DNA of 64,000 nt from Pleurocapsa sp. FMAR1 (GCF_963665995.1 NZ_OY762512.1:1426001-1490000); one strand, 5' to 3'; positions 1 to 10,604 are shown, counted from the first letter of the stretch. The notes: generated from the sequence alone by a model not told the origin. Translations and numbers: made by a program.

Positions 1-243
1 GTGAATTGAAAAAGGAAGCTCGGTGAGGTTTCCGCACCTTGAGCAAGCCTTCCTTGTTTGTCTGGGCGTTGATTGTGCCTATCCCAAATACTCAGCAATT
101 TGTTGAACTTTTAATCCCTTCGCCTTCTGGCGTAATGCTATTGCCCTTTGTTTGGTGCGTCGAGGTATTGTTTGTACTACTTCAAACTCTTGTAATGTTT
201 GATTTTCCTCTTTCGTTAAAATTACTTTGAATGCTGTTGGCAT
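1..243 (-). pseudogene. IS630-type transposase N-terminal remnant
   Basis: Reading leftward from an ATG at 241-243 gives 54 residues ending in EYLG and then a TAG at 79-81. The sequence (basic, QRAIALRQKAKG followed by VQQIAEYLG) resembles the N-terminal helix-turn-helix of IS630-family transposases. In that family a Trp normally follows YLG (YLGWAQST), and reading through the stop indeed gives AQSTPRQT. The TAG therefore looks like a Trp-to-stop mutation. The reading then breaks up and runs off the window edge, so the catalytic domain is not visible. Family assignment is from memory of the motif. Confidence 0.6.
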
Positions 244-320
244 TCTTTAATATGATGCGGTTTTGGCGACCTTTTTATTTTATGCTTTTTTAGGTGGAGC
301 TACTTATTGCCATTGACCGC

Positions 321-363
321 TTTGCTTTACCTGCCTGCTTCTGCTTAAACCGAACTCACGTTA
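321..363 (+). repeat. Short interspersed repeat, copy 1
   Basis: This stretch, which includes GCTTTACCTGC and then CTTAAACCGAACTCA, recurs at 60581-60618 with a few mismatches. It lies in noncoding DNA beside transposase debris, so it may be the end of an IS element or a small dispersed repeat. Confidence 0.45.
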
Positions 364-470
364 AGTAGGTAGGCGTAAATAATTGTTAGACTCGAAAAAC
401 AAAATCTAGTTTTAATTCGTTATTCTGCCTTATTACTTATTCGAACCATTTTTCAACTAATTTGACATAT

Positions 471-659
471 CTACTTATATAATGCGATCGCTTGAGCTAT
501 TTTATCAAACATATTTGTTACGTCCTGTCCTGTCTTTGCCGAAGTTATATAGGTGGCAATTACTTGTTCAGAATCAAAATTGTATGCTTCACTAAGTTTG
601 TTTAGCTTTTCTTGGGCGACTAAATCAGCCTTGTTTAAACTTATTACTATTGTGCTTTT
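471..659 (-). pseudogene. C-terminal fragment of a Ras-like (Roc-type) small GTPase
   Basis: The leftward frame from about 659 to the TAG at 471-473 reads STIVISLNKADL, then YITSAKTGQDV, then MFDKIAQAIA. These are the NKxD guanine-specificity motif and the SAK motif of Rab/Ras-like GTPases, followed by the C-terminal helix. The P-loop and switch regions are absent. It joins directly, in another frame, to the tail of the BON-type fragment at 625-1326. An internal deletion probably fused the end of an OmpA-like gene to the end of a neighbouring Roc-type GTPase gene, an arrangement recalled from other cyanobacteria. The motifs are seen; the locus history is inference. Confidence 0.6.
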
Positions 660-1326
660 TGGTTTTAATAAAGTTATTTGGCTGTTGATTAAATAAGCGA
701 GTCAATCTTTGAACTTCACCATTGACTAAATTAGGACTGGGAGCAATCTTCAGTTCGATAACCAAGTTATCGAACTGAAGATTATTTAGACTAGCAATTT
801 TTTGTGTAATTGCCCCTGCTTGATTTTTGAGATATTCGCTAGGAACTCTGCCACTAATTGTTAGTATTCCTTGATTTACATAGGGTTCTAAGCGATAAAT
901 AGATAGTTCTGGTGCAGCATCTAGTTTTGCTGCTGTTATTTGTTCAATATTGTGAGCTACATTGCTACGGTAGCTGATAATTCCCCAAGGAATCAGAACT
1001 AAACCCAGAATAAATGCTATTAGCCACAACAACGTCGACGGAGAAGACTTAAGTTTAGACGGCTGGGGATCTTCTTGGTAGATTAGCTTTTCTAATGCGA
1101 CTCTAATTTGCGGAGGATTGGTTGTCATGTCTCCCTGATAATTGGCGATCGCCCTACCATGCTTGAGTACGATTTCCCCTAAAAACCGTCGAATTCTGAC
1201 TCGGAATTCTTTTGTCGGTTCTCCCTTAACCACTACAGCTAGATAATAATAGCCAGCTACCTCAATGGGAATCTGCCAATCACCATAATCGATTGCGTCT
1301 AATTCTGAACCAGAGGTAATGTAGCT
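625..1326 (-). pseudogene. Truncated membrane protein with BON-like domain (OmpA-like family fragment)
   Basis: The frame opens after a TAG at 1327-1329 with no convincing start; GTG at 1233 is the best internal candidate (202 residues). It reads through a region ending IEVAGYYYLAVVVKGEP, a helical segment, one transmembrane helix (LLWLIAFILGLVLIPWG) and a BON-like fold (YVNQGILTISGRVPS). The order resembles cyanobacterial OmpA-like proteins encoded beside Roc GTPases, but the OmpA domain is missing. The last 20 or so residues are out-of-frame GTPase sequence. I read this as the middle of a gene that lost both ends. Alternatively it could be a short BON protein. Confidence 0.5.
745..783. repeat. 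Perfect hairpin inside BON-like fragment
   Basis: Arms 745-762 and 766-783 are exact reverse complements (18 bp) around a 3-nt loop. The hairpin lies wholly inside the coding frame of the BON-like fragment. Confidence 0.9.
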
Positions 1327-1378
1327 CTACCATCAAAGGAATTAGAGTGTTTACTAAATAAACAACATCTAACTCTTT

Positions 1379-1414
1379 AGCAACAGGCTTGATGGCTTCA
1401 TCAAGCCTGTTGCT
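1379..1414. repeat. Perfect hairpin between gene fragments
   Basis: Arms 1379-1394 and 1399-1414 are exact reverse complements (16 bp) around loop GCTT. It sits between two fragments of the decayed OmpA-like gene. It could act as a terminator on either strand, but there is no long T-run. Confidence 0.85.
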
Positions 1415-1497
1415 TCTTAAGATGATGGTAGATCTGGTTCTGAATCAGATGTTGATTGCTGTTGAGGTTCTACAGTTTGTCGGAGAAATCCTTGATA

Positions 1498-1704
1498 TTA
1501 AACGGCTTCTTGGAGAGTAAGATTTTCTATTTCGCTTTCTACATCTATATCTCCTACCTCTGCCGTTTCTGCTTGGGGTAAGCCATTTGCTGATGACTTT
1601 TCATCCAATAAGAGATCAAGTAGATTGTCGAACGGCTCAAGCTCTAGTTTTATTGCTTGAGAATTATTATCTTGGGGAGGTAAATTTTCAGGTGAAGAAT
1701 TCAT
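1498..1704 (-). pseudogene. Acidic 68-residue ORF, probable N-terminal fragment of the OmpA-like protein
   Basis: This short acidic ORF contains the leucine-rich run FDNLLDLLLDEKSS and stops at TAA. The same frame continues past the stop (YQGFLRQTVEPQQ) for about 25 more codons. Cyanobacterial OmpA-like proteins of the Roc neighbourhood start with a comparable acidic, Leu-rich segment followed by a VEPEQ-like stretch. With the fragments downstream at 625-1326 and 471-659, the simplest view is one decayed locus. The alternative is a genuine small unknown protein. A perfect hairpin lies 8 nt upstream of its start codon. Confidence 0.4.
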
Positions 1705-1712
1705 AAGCAGTT

Positions 1713-1760
1713 CTACAGTATCTGAAGCTTAGAATCATCTCTAAGCTTCAGATACTGTAG
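1713..1760. repeat. Perfect hairpin just upstream of the 68-residue ORF
   Basis: Arms 1713-1732 and 1741-1760 are exact reverse complements (20 bp) around an 8-nt loop. It would cover the ribosome-binding region of the leftward ORF that starts at 1704. Confidence 0.9.
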
Positions 1761-2182
1761 AGAATAAAATTAAAGAGATGACATCACAGATCATTATTTG
1801 TAGGGGCGAACAGCGGTTCGCCCTTACGAGATATCAGGAGTAAATACCATTTAATTTGGAGAATATAAATATTTTTTAGCCTGTTTAAATTAATAATTTC
1901 GGTTTAGCTTGATAGATTTTAAAAATAGTTAATTATCTATTCTTCTGCCCTCATATCTCCTTCAACTAATCAATAATATCTTTATTTATTAAAGTAATAT
2001 TGGTTATCTTGGTAATTTCTAGAGAATCGCTTATTTATCAGCTAAATTATTTGTATAGTAGTATTTCAACATGGCGATCGCCTTAATTATAAGACTATAT
2101 AAATTGATTAGTAGGTAAAATCTCTAATAACTCATAAAATAGGGATATAATTTATAGGAAAGCTTTATCTAAACTTTGTTTT
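1761..2182. other. Intergenic region with one GGGCGAAC palindrome
   Basis: No gene is seen here. The stretch is AT-rich apart from a palindrome at 1804-1823 (GGGCGAAC, loop AGCG, GTTCGCCC). An identical 20-bp palindrome recurs at 26179-26198. The end of this region should hold the promoter of the rightward gene at 2183. Confidence 0.6.
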
Positions 2183-2548
2183 ATGAGCAACACCAATCCT
2201 GTAACCAACGCCTTTTTTTTTGGCAGAGCTTTAGCCGAAGTCTTTAGCGAAAAGATGGAAGAATCGTTTACCAACGCCATGAGCGATCTAGGCAAGTTTG
2301 ATGCTGAACAAAGAGAAAATGTAAGACAATTTATGGAGGAAGTCCAGTTAAGAGCCGAACAAGCAGTAGGTAGCACCTATTATCCAAATAGCACTACTAC
2401 TACGACTACTAGCCGTCCTAACACTGTCTCCAACTCGGTCAATATTGATATCAATACTACCAATTCAAGCGATCTACAGGCAATGCTCGATCAGTTAAGA
2501 GCCGAAATTGCTACTTTAAGATCGGAGTTAAAAAAATATCGTGACTAA
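2183..2548 (+). CDS. Conserved cyanobacterial protein, DUF6825-like
   Basis: A 121-residue protein with an N-terminal helix ([14 protein letters not shown]), the segment [19 protein letters not shown], a Thr/Ser/Asn-rich linker with a run of Thr, and a C-terminal coiled coil ([18 protein letters not shown]). This order matches a small family found in cyanobacteria and plastids, which I recall as DUF6825. No catalytic residues, signal peptide or membrane segment are visible. Function is unknown to me. The helix-linker-coiled-coil layout suggests a structural or interaction role. It stands alone, about 190 bp upstream of the UbiB-type kinase gene. Confidence 0.7.
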   Translation: MSNTNPVTNAFFFGRALAEVFSEKMEESFTNAMSDLGKFDAEQRENVRQFMEEVQLRAEQAVGSTYYPNSTTTTTTSRPNTVSNSVNIDINTTNSSDLQAMLDQLRAEIATLRSELKKYRD

Positions 2549-2742
2549 TTAAATGGCGCTCGACTAAATTTTCTATTCTTGTAGGTAGCTTGACGCTTTG
2601 GTTTTAATCGACCAGATTCTCAAGCAAATAGTAGAGTATTTTCGTACTCACGCTGTTTTTTTGGCAATAAGTCGCTACTATTTAGATTAGTTAATCTTAA
2701 TTTAATCAAACAACATCACAGTTAAACTTCTGTAAAAATTTA

Positions 2743-4533
2743 GTGTCTTCTGCTATTCCCGATCAAAAACCAATAGATGACCGGTCTAACCAGTCTGATT
2801 CAGCCAAAACCGTCGAAGAAGTTGGAGCAGCAGCCCCTCATAGTCAAAAAGCAGGAGTGATGGTAGCTGCTAAGTCCTACCGTTGGAATCGTGCCAAATA
2901 TTCACGCAATCGTCGGCGGCTCGATATCTGGCGTTTTGTGTTTACGTTTCTATTTAGAAATTGGTGGGACAAGCGCAAGTGGACTTATTCAGGGGGAATG
3001 ACCCCAGAGAAACAGGCTCTGAGACGAAGAGAGCAAGCTGTTTGGATTCGAGAAAACTTTCTAGAGTTGGGACCTACCTTTATTAAAGTTGGTCAACTGT
3101 TCTCTACCCGTGGGGATTTGTTTCCCATAGAGTATGTTGAAGAACTTTCTAAGCTGCAAGATAGAGTTCCTGCCTTTCCCTACGAGCAGGTTGAAGAGAC
3201 TATCAAATCAGATTTTGGCAAGTCAATAAATCAGTTATTCTCTAGCTTTGAGCCTACTCCCTTGGCAGCAGCAAGTTTAGGGCAGGTACACAAAGCTAAA
3301 CTTCACAGTGGCGAAGAGGTAGTAGTCAAGGTTCAACGACCTGGTTTAAAGCAGCTATTTACCGTAGATTTAGTAATTTTGCGCCAAATTGCTCGTTACT
3401 TTCAAAATCACCGTGAATGGGGTCAAAATCGAGATTGGCTAGGAATTTACGAAGAATGCTGTCGCATTTTGTGGGAAGAAACTGATTACCTCCATGAAGG
3501 ACGGAACGCAGATACTTTTCGCCGTAATTTTCGAGCAGAGAACTGGGTGCGTGTTCCCCGTGTCTACTGGAAATACGCTTCTCCCAAAGTATTGACCTTA
3601 GAATATATGCCAGGAATAAAAATCAGCCACTATGAAGCCATTGAAGCTGCTGGTTTAGACCGCAAATTATTAGCTAGATTGGGAGCAAAAGCATATCTTC
3701 AGCAGATTTTGAACGGAGGGTTTTTTCATGCAGATCCTCACCCAGGTAACATTGCTGTAGCTACAGACGGGTCTTTAATCTTCTATGATTTTGGCATGAT
3801 GGGGCAAATTGAAAGTAACATCCGCGAAGGTTTGATGGATACTTTAGTAGGTATTGCCCAGAAAAACAGCAAAATGGTAGTCAACTCTCTGATTAATTTG
3901 GGAGCTTTAGTTCCTACAGGAGATATGACTTCGGTACGGCGTTCAATTCAGTTTATGCTGGATAATTTTATGGACAAACCTTTTGAGGAACAGTCCGTAG
4001 ATGCGATTAGCGAAGATCTGTATGACATAGCCTATGGTCAACCATTCCGTTTTCCCGCAACGTTTACCTTTGTGATGCGGGCTTTTTCTACCTTAGAAGG
4101 AGTAGGCAAAGGTTTAGACCCTGAATTTAATTTCATGGAAGTAGCTCAACCATACGCAATGAAGCTTATGACTAATACAAGTTCCAACGGCAGCACTATT
4201 TTTGATGAATTAGGTAGACAAGCGGCACAGGTAGGCACAACTGCCCTGGGGCTACCCAGACGAATCGACGATACAATAGATAAATTAGAAAGAGGGGATT
4301 TACGGGTTCGTGTTCGTTCAATTGAATCAGAGCGAGTCATACGCCGATTGAGTGCAGTTCAGCTAGCTACGAACTATACTGTGTTATTTAGTGCTTTACT
4401 TATTTGTGCTACTCTCCTTTTAGTTGGTAGCTACGAGACAATAGCAGCGATCGCTGCTATCATTGCTTTAGTCCCTGGTTGGGCATTATTGCGGTTGCTA
4501 AGGCGTCTCGATCGCATTGACCGTATGTTCTAA
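2743..4533 (+). CDS. UbiB/ABC1/AarF family atypical protein kinase
   Basis: A 596-residue member of the ABC1 atypical kinase family, which supports prenylquinone metabolism in bacteria and plastids, probably through ATPase or kinase activity at the membrane. Visible hallmarks are the KxGQ motif (TFIKVGQLFSTR), the Ala-rich loop (PLAAASLGQVH) replacing the usual Gly-rich loop, the ATP-binding Lys in VVVKVQRPG, the catalytic HADPHPGN and the metal-binding YDFGMMG. Two hydrophobic segments at the C terminus suggest membrane anchoring. Length fits the cyanobacterial members. The start is GTG at 2743. The PP2C phosphatase gene follows 79 bp downstream on the same strand. Confidence 0.92.
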   Translation: MSSAIPDQKPIDDRSNQSDSAKTVEEVGAAAPHSQKAGVMVAAKSYRWNRAKYSRNRRRLDIWRFVFTFLFRNWWDKRKWTYSGGMTPEKQALRRREQAVWIRENFLELGPTFIKVGQLFSTRGDLFPIEYVEELSKLQDRVPAFPYEQVEETIKSDFGKSINQLFSSFEPTPLAAASLGQVHKAKLHSGEEVVVKVQRPGLKQLFTVDLVILRQIARYFQNHREWGQNRDWLGIYEECCRILWEETDYLHEGRNADTFRRNFRAENWVRVPRVYWKYASPKVLTLEYMPGIKISHYEAIEAAGLDRKLLARLGAKAYLQQILNGGFFHADPHPGNIAVATDGSLIFYDFGMMGQIESNIREGLMDTLVGIAQKNSKMVVNSLINLGALVPTGDMTSVRRSIQFMLDNFMDKPFEEQSVDAISEDLYDIAYGQPFRFPATFTFVMRAFSTLEGVGKGLDPEFNFMEVAQPYAMKLMTNTSSNGSTIFDELGRQAAQVGTTALGLPRRIDDTIDKLERGDLRVRVRSIESERVIRRLSAVQLATNYTVLFSALLICATLLLVGSYETIAAIAAIIALVPGWALLRLLRRLDRIDRMF

Positions 4534-4612
4534 ACGAAGATATTATGTTTCAATCACCAAGCGCGGTATTGACTACATCTTTGGTTTTTATCAGTTTATT
4601 GACTAATCTTTT

Positions 4613-5338
4613 ATGAAGCGTCACTTTATAGGTCTTACGGATACAGGGGTTGTAAGAACAGCCAACCAAGATAATTACTTTGTTGACGATGAATTGGGGC
4701 GTTTTTTCATTGTTGCCGACGGTATGGGAGGACACGCTGGGGGACAAGAAGCCAGTAGAATTGCCACAGAGGTAATTCACTCTTACCTAGCAGAAAATTG
4801 GGATGCTCCTCTCTCTTCAGAGGCATTGCTCAAAGAAGCGGTAGAAAAAGCTAATTTCAGCATCATTGAAGACCAGCAGACTCATCCCGAACGTCGCGAT
4901 ATGGGAACGACAGTAGTAGTGCTAATTTTCCGCGCAGATAAGCCTTGGTGCGCTCATGTAGGAGATTCCCGTTTGTATCGCCTCAGAAGTTCTCAACTAG
5001 AGCAAATTACAGAAGATCATACCTGGGTGGGTATGGCTCTGAAAAAAGGTGAAATCAATGCTGAACAGGCGAAATTTCATCCCTGGAGACACGTTTTATC
5101 TCAATGTTTGGGTCGTGAAGATCTTCAACATATTGATATTCAAGAATTTGAAATTAAGCCTGGAGATCGATTATTAATTTGTAGCGATGGCTTGACAGAA
5201 GAAGTAAGCGACGAACAAATTCAAACTTCGTTAGCTAATTTAAAATCTTGCCAGACAACTGCTCAGGATTTGATTGATACTGCTAAGACCGCAGGAGGCT
5301 CTGATAATATTACCGTAGTTATTGTCAATCAAGAATGA
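4613..5338 (+). CDS. PP2C-type Ser/Thr protein phosphatase
   Basis: A 241-residue metal-dependent phosphatase of the bacterial Stp1 type, cytosolic, removing phosphate from Ser/Thr. The PP2C signatures appear in order: a short start GLTDTGVVRTANQD with the first metal Asp near residue 20, VADGMGGHAGG, the middle motif HVGDSRLYRL, LICSDGLTEEV, and GGSDNITVVIV at the end. The length equals a lone catalytic domain with no sensor region. It lies between the UbiB-type kinase and an M20 amidohydrolase, both on the same strand, but a shared role cannot be inferred from position alone. Confidence 0.93.
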   Translation: MKRHFIGLTDTGVVRTANQDNYFVDDELGRFFIVADGMGGHAGGQEASRIATEVIHSYLAENWDAPLSSEALLKEAVEKANFSIIEDQQTHPERRDMGTTVVVLIFRADKPWCAHVGDSRLYRLRSSQLEQITEDHTWVGMALKKGEINAEQAKFHPWRHVLSQCLGREDLQHIDIQEFEIKPGDRLLICSDGLTEEVSDEQIQTSLANLKSCQTTAQDLIDTAKTAGGSDNITVVIVNQE

Positions 5339-5367
5339 AGCTATATTTGTATATTTATTTATAATTA

Positions 5368-6549
5368 ATGCTCTCAGAAATAAAAAATATCGCTCAAGAT
5401 TTTGCGCCACGACTAATTGAAATTCGTCGTCATATTCATTCTCATCCCGAATTAAGCGGAGAAGAATATCAAACCTCGGCCTATGTTGCCGGGGTGTTGT
5501 CCTCTTGTGGTTTAAACGTGCAGGAATCTGTGGGTAAAACTGGAGTTGTGGGGGAGCTAATCGGTTCAGGAAGCGATCGCCGTACTTTGGCAATTCGTAC
5601 CGATATGGATGCTCTGCCGATTCAAGAGCATCCCAAATTTGATTTTGCTTCTCGCAAACAAGGAATTATGCACGCCTGCGGACACGATGTTCATTCTACC
5701 TTGGGCTTAGGTACAGCCATGGTCTTATCCCAGCTAGTCGATAAGTTGCCTGGCAATGTGCGCTTTTTGTTTCAACCTGCCGAAGAAATCGCCCAAGGTG
5801 CAAAATGGATGGTCAAAGACGGAGCAATTGAGGGAGTAAATGCAATTTATGGGGTTCATGTATTTCCCTCAATTCCCGTTCGTCAGGTAGGGATTCGTTA
5901 TGGAGCGTTAACTTCGGCTGCGGATGAATTAGAAATAGTCATTCTAGGAGAGTCGGGACATGGCGCGCGTCCTCATCAGGCGATCGATGCTATTTGGATT
6001 GCTGCTCAGGTCATCACTACTCTGCAACAGGCAATCAGTCGGACACAAAACCCACTACATCCGATTGTGCTGTCTATTGGTCAAATAGAAGGGGGTAGAG
6101 GGCATAACATAATTGCCGATCGCGTGAGAATGGTCGGCACAGTGCGATCGCTTCATGCCGATAGCCACGCTAACTTACCTCAGTGGATTGAAAACATTGT
6201 TCGAGGAGTCTGTCAAACTTTTGGTGCAAAGTGTCAAGTAGATTACCGCAGAGGAGTTCCTTCGGTATACAATGACCAAACTTTGACTCAGATAGTTGAA
6301 TCAGCCACTCGTGAAGCCTGGGGTGATGCAAGCGTCAAAATTTTGCCTGAGCCTTCTTTGGGAGCGGAAGATTTTTCTGTGTATCTAGATCGAGTTCCTG
6401 GATGTATGTTCCGTCTAGGAGTAGGAAATGAAAATGATGGGGTAACCAACTATCCTCTCCATCATCCTAAATTTGAAGTGGATGAAGCGGCAATCATCAC
6501 AGGAGTGGTAACTATGGCTTACACTGCTTATAAATATTGGCAACATTGA
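5368..6549 (+). CDS. M20-family amidohydrolase
   Basis: A 393-residue zinc-dependent amidohydrolase of the M20 (hippurate hydrolase / IAA-amino acid hydrolase-like) type. Metal-site motifs are visible: MHACGHDVHSTLG, the catalytic Glu pair in FQPAEE, and the late His-containing PLHHPKFEVDE. The central dimerisation (lid) domain has the usual GHGARPHQAIDAI. Such enzymes cleave N-acyl amino acids; the substrate cannot be told from sequence. It starts 29 bp after the PP2C stop, so the two are probably co-transcribed. Confidence 0.9.
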   Translation: MLSEIKNIAQDFAPRLIEIRRHIHSHPELSGEEYQTSAYVAGVLSSCGLNVQESVGKTGVVGELIGSGSDRRTLAIRTDMDALPIQEHPKFDFASRKQGIMHACGHDVHSTLGLGTAMVLSQLVDKLPGNVRFLFQPAEEIAQGAKWMVKDGAIEGVNAIYGVHVFPSIPVRQVGIRYGALTSAADELEIVILGESGHGARPHQAIDAIWIAAQVITTLQQAISRTQNPLHPIVLSIGQIEGGRGHNIIADRVRMVGTVRSLHADSHANLPQWIENIVRGVCQTFGAKCQVDYRRGVPSVYNDQTLTQIVESATREAWGDASVKILPEPSLGAEDFSVYLDRVPGCMFRLGVGNENDGVTNYPLHHPKFEVDEAAIITGVVTMAYTAYKYWQH

Positions 6550-6720
6550 GAGAAAATCAGGGTAAACTAGGGCGATCGCAATCCCGTAGTTAGAAATATT
6601 TTTTTTACCTAAAACTTTAATTTTTTGCCCCCCAAAAAGACGATACCTGATTTACTCTTGCTGATAGTCTTATTTCGTTCAAACCCAAGTTCTGTTCCGC
6701 GCCCAATAGATTAAGTTATA

Positions 6721-6842
6721 GTGTCACAAAGTCTCTTAAATTTTTCCGATATCCTGACACTTTTATTGACATCTTATGCCAAATTGTCAGCAAAACAAGA
6801 CTTTTTTGGGGCATCTTATGTTGTCAGATAGGTTAAGTGACA
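6721..6842. other. Cluster of TGACA/TGTCA repeats in a 350-bp intergenic gap
   Basis: Between the M20 gene and the TerB-like gene (6550-6899) there is no ORF. Within it TGACA or TGTCA occurs six times (near 6722, 6755, 6767, 6785, 6822 and 6838). Two blocks share CATCTTATG followed by TTGTCAG. Arrays of short repeats like this occur at transposon ends and at operators. No transposase is nearby. The role is unknown. Confidence 0.35.
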
Positions 6843-6899
6843 TATATATATCTTTAACCCATCACAACTAATCTCATTCGTAATTTTCGGTACTTAAAC

Positions 6900-7346
6900 T
6901 TACCCTTTATTTTTAATAATTGTGACTTCAATTATTTTGTTTATCTGATCTTTGGAAATTGATAGATAACCACATAGCTTTTGTAATATATGTTCTTCTT
7001 CTTCAGAAACTTCACCATCAGAAAGTATTAAATCAGTTGCTACAGCAAAAACAGTTTCATGCAAATATTCTGGAAGACACTGAACAGCAACATTTAGTAA
7101 TGTATCTGCACCTCTAGTTTGAATAATTTTTGCCAATTTATCAATCATTCTGGAAACATGATCATTTGGATAACTTTGAAATAATTTCATTCTGTATAAA
7201 GTTGACATCAAGCTTTGCGTTTCTTCTCTAGCTAGATAACCATCAGCAGCAATAGTAGCCAACATAATTCCTGCAAAAGATTCAGCTGGACTCAAATCAG
7301 TAGTTTTACCTGTTCTGACATTAGAAAAATTATCAAACAAACTCAT
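6900..7346 (-). CDS. TerB-like tellurite-resistance domain protein
   Basis: I start it at the ATG at 7344-7346 (MSLFDNF), which has an AGAGG ribosome site. An upstream in-frame start at 7403 would add 19 basic residues and looks unlikely. The 148 residues form an all-helical TerB-like fold with two acidic helix-loop motifs, LATIAADGYLAREE and DLILSDGEVSEEEE, whose acidic residues bind metal in TerB. TerB domains are linked to tellurite resistance and stress sensing, but single-domain copies in cyanobacteria have no established function. It is transcribed away from the MalK-type gene. Confidence 0.78.
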   Translation of the reverse strand: MSLFDNFSNVRTGKTTDLSPAESFAGIMLATIAADGYLAREETQSLMSTLYRMKLFQSYPNDHVSRMIDKLAKIIQTRGADTLLNVAVQCLPEYLHETVFAVATDLILSDGEVSEEEEHILQKLCGYLSISKDQINKIIEVTIIKNKG

Positions 7347-7586
7347 AATAAACCTCTGAGAAATTTTGTGGTTTTCTCTTTTATATTTCCCAATTTTTCG
7401 CAATCGAACATCATTTTGCGTTTTAACGGAAAAAACTTTTATAAATAAACGTAGATAAATTGATTGCCTAACCGCAAAGCTAAATAATTTCTGACTAAAA
7501 CTTTCTACTTGTTATTCAGATACAGAAATACTAGTGCTAACATTACTAAGCAAAGTTCATAATGTCTACTTTATTTAGGTTGAATA

Positions 7587-8873
7587 GTGGCACAGGTAGT
7601 AGTAGAAAGCGTTTATAAAAGCTACTCTCGCGGAAAAGCAGATCAAAATAGTAGATCTGAACCAGCAGATATTCAAGAGAAGGGTAATTTATCAGCTAAA
7701 GCGAAACAAGTTAGTGTGCTGCGGGACATCAACTTTACAGTAGAAGATGGTGAGTTTTTAGTTTTAGTTGGCCCTTCTGGCTGTGGCAAAAGTACACTGC
7801 TAAGATTGCTAGCAGGATTAGAAGAATTAACGGGAGGAAATATTAAAATTGGCGATCGCCTAGTAAACAATCTCCCACCCAAAGCTAGAGACATTGCCAT
7901 GGTGTTTCAAAATTATGCTCTTTATCCCCATCTAAATATTTACGACAACATCGCCTTTGGTTTACGACGCAATTTTGGGACTGGAAAACTGGGAGACTGG
8001 GAGACTGGGAAGAAAGAGCAAGTTAAATCTATTTTGTTCGATGATATTCTGACGGGGACAACTAAATATTTACCTCGCAGTATGCGGTATATCTCGGCAA
8101 AAGAAAAAGTGATCAAGCATAGAGTTAGATATGTGTCGAGTTTATTGCAGATAGATTCTTTGCTTTATCGTTTACCTAAAGAATTGTCGGGAGGACAAAA
8201 ACAAAGGGTAGCATTAGGCCGAGCGATCGCTCGTAATCCTCAAGTTTTTTTGATGGATGAGCCATTATCTAACCTGGATGCCAAACTCCGCACCCAAACC
8301 CGCGCCCAAATTGTCCAACTGCAACGACAGCTAAAGACAACTACCATATATGTAACCCACGATCAAATTGAAGCAATGACTATGGGCGATCGCATTGCGG
8401 TCATGAACAACGGTAAAATACAGCAAATTGCCTCGCCTTTGGAGATATACGAAAATCCTGCAAATCGCTTTGTGGCTGAATTTATTGGTTCACCACCAAT
8501 GAATTTTCTACCTGTAGATTTAGTTTCTCCTTTGAAGTTAGTACACCGATATTTTAAGCTTGATTTACCTGATGTCTGGACTCAATCTCTTCAGTCTGTG
8601 TCATCAAAATCACTTATTTTAGGTATTCGTCCTCAGCATTTATCAATGGACGATCAAAAGGAATCTAGCCTACAGGTTACGGTAGATTTGGTCGAGGCAT
8701 TAGGTAGCGAAACTTATATCTCTGCCCATTTAACCGCAGATGCTAAAACACAACTAACCGTATCTTTACCTCCAGATCGGCAGATTGCGATCGGTGATTC
8801 TATTTGGTTAGCTATAGATACCAGTAAAATCCATCTTTTTACAGTTGATGATGGACGGACAATAGTTATTTAA
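7587..8873 (+). CDS. MalK/UgpC-type ABC transporter ATP-binding protein
   Basis: The ATPase of a carbohydrate or osmolyte importer (MalK/UgpC/GgtA group), working at the inner face of the plasma membrane. It has Walker A (VGPSGCGKST), Q-loop (VFQNYALYP), signature (LSGGQKQRV), Walker B (VFLMDEPLSNLD), H-loop (VTHDQIEAM) and a C-terminal regulatory OB domain. GTG start at 7587. At 428 residues it is long: about 60 extra residues lie between the Q-loop region and the signature. Part of this insert (GTGKLGDWETGK) is encoded by the tandem repeat GGGAGACTGGGAGACT near 7990. No permease or binding protein is in the window. A GH13 amylase follows 70 bp downstream, fitting a sugar or glucan role. Confidence 0.9.
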   Translation: MAQVVVESVYKSYSRGKADQNSRSEPADIQEKGNLSAKAKQVSVLRDINFTVEDGEFLVLVGPSGCGKSTLLRLLAGLEELTGGNIKIGDRLVNNLPPKARDIAMVFQNYALYPHLNIYDNIAFGLRRNFGTGKLGDWETGKKEQVKSILFDDILTGTTKYLPRSMRYISAKEKVIKHRVRYVSSLLQIDSLLYRLPKELSGGQKQRVALGRAIARNPQVFLMDEPLSNLDAKLRTQTRAQIVQLQRQLKTTTIYVTHDQIEAMTMGDRIAVMNNGKIQQIASPLEIYENPANRFVAEFIGSPPMNFLPVDLVSPLKLVHRYFKLDLPDVWTQSLQSVSSKSLILGIRPQHLSMDDQKESSLQVTVDLVEALGSETYISAHLTADAKTQLTVSLPPDRQIAIGDSIWLAIDTSKIHLFTVDDGRTIVI

Positions 8874-8943
8874 TAACTGTAGAGATAAGTATTTATCAAC
8901 TACTTACAACTAATTATTAACTGTTAACGAGCAACTATTTACA

Positions 8944-10395
<1,452 letters not shown>

Positions 10396-10604
10396 TATCA
10401 AATCCGCTGCTGAAAACCCCAAACAAATATTCGTTGTAAACAGATGTATCATGATATGTCTGTTTACAATTTATCTTGTCCTAAACGTCGATCGGTCAGA
10501 TAATACTAAATACAGTTTGCTAAAACAACACAGTAAAATGACAGCATAATTTGTTTGACCAAACAATTTCAAATTTAAGTTTGTAATCTTACTGAAAAGA
10601 ATTT

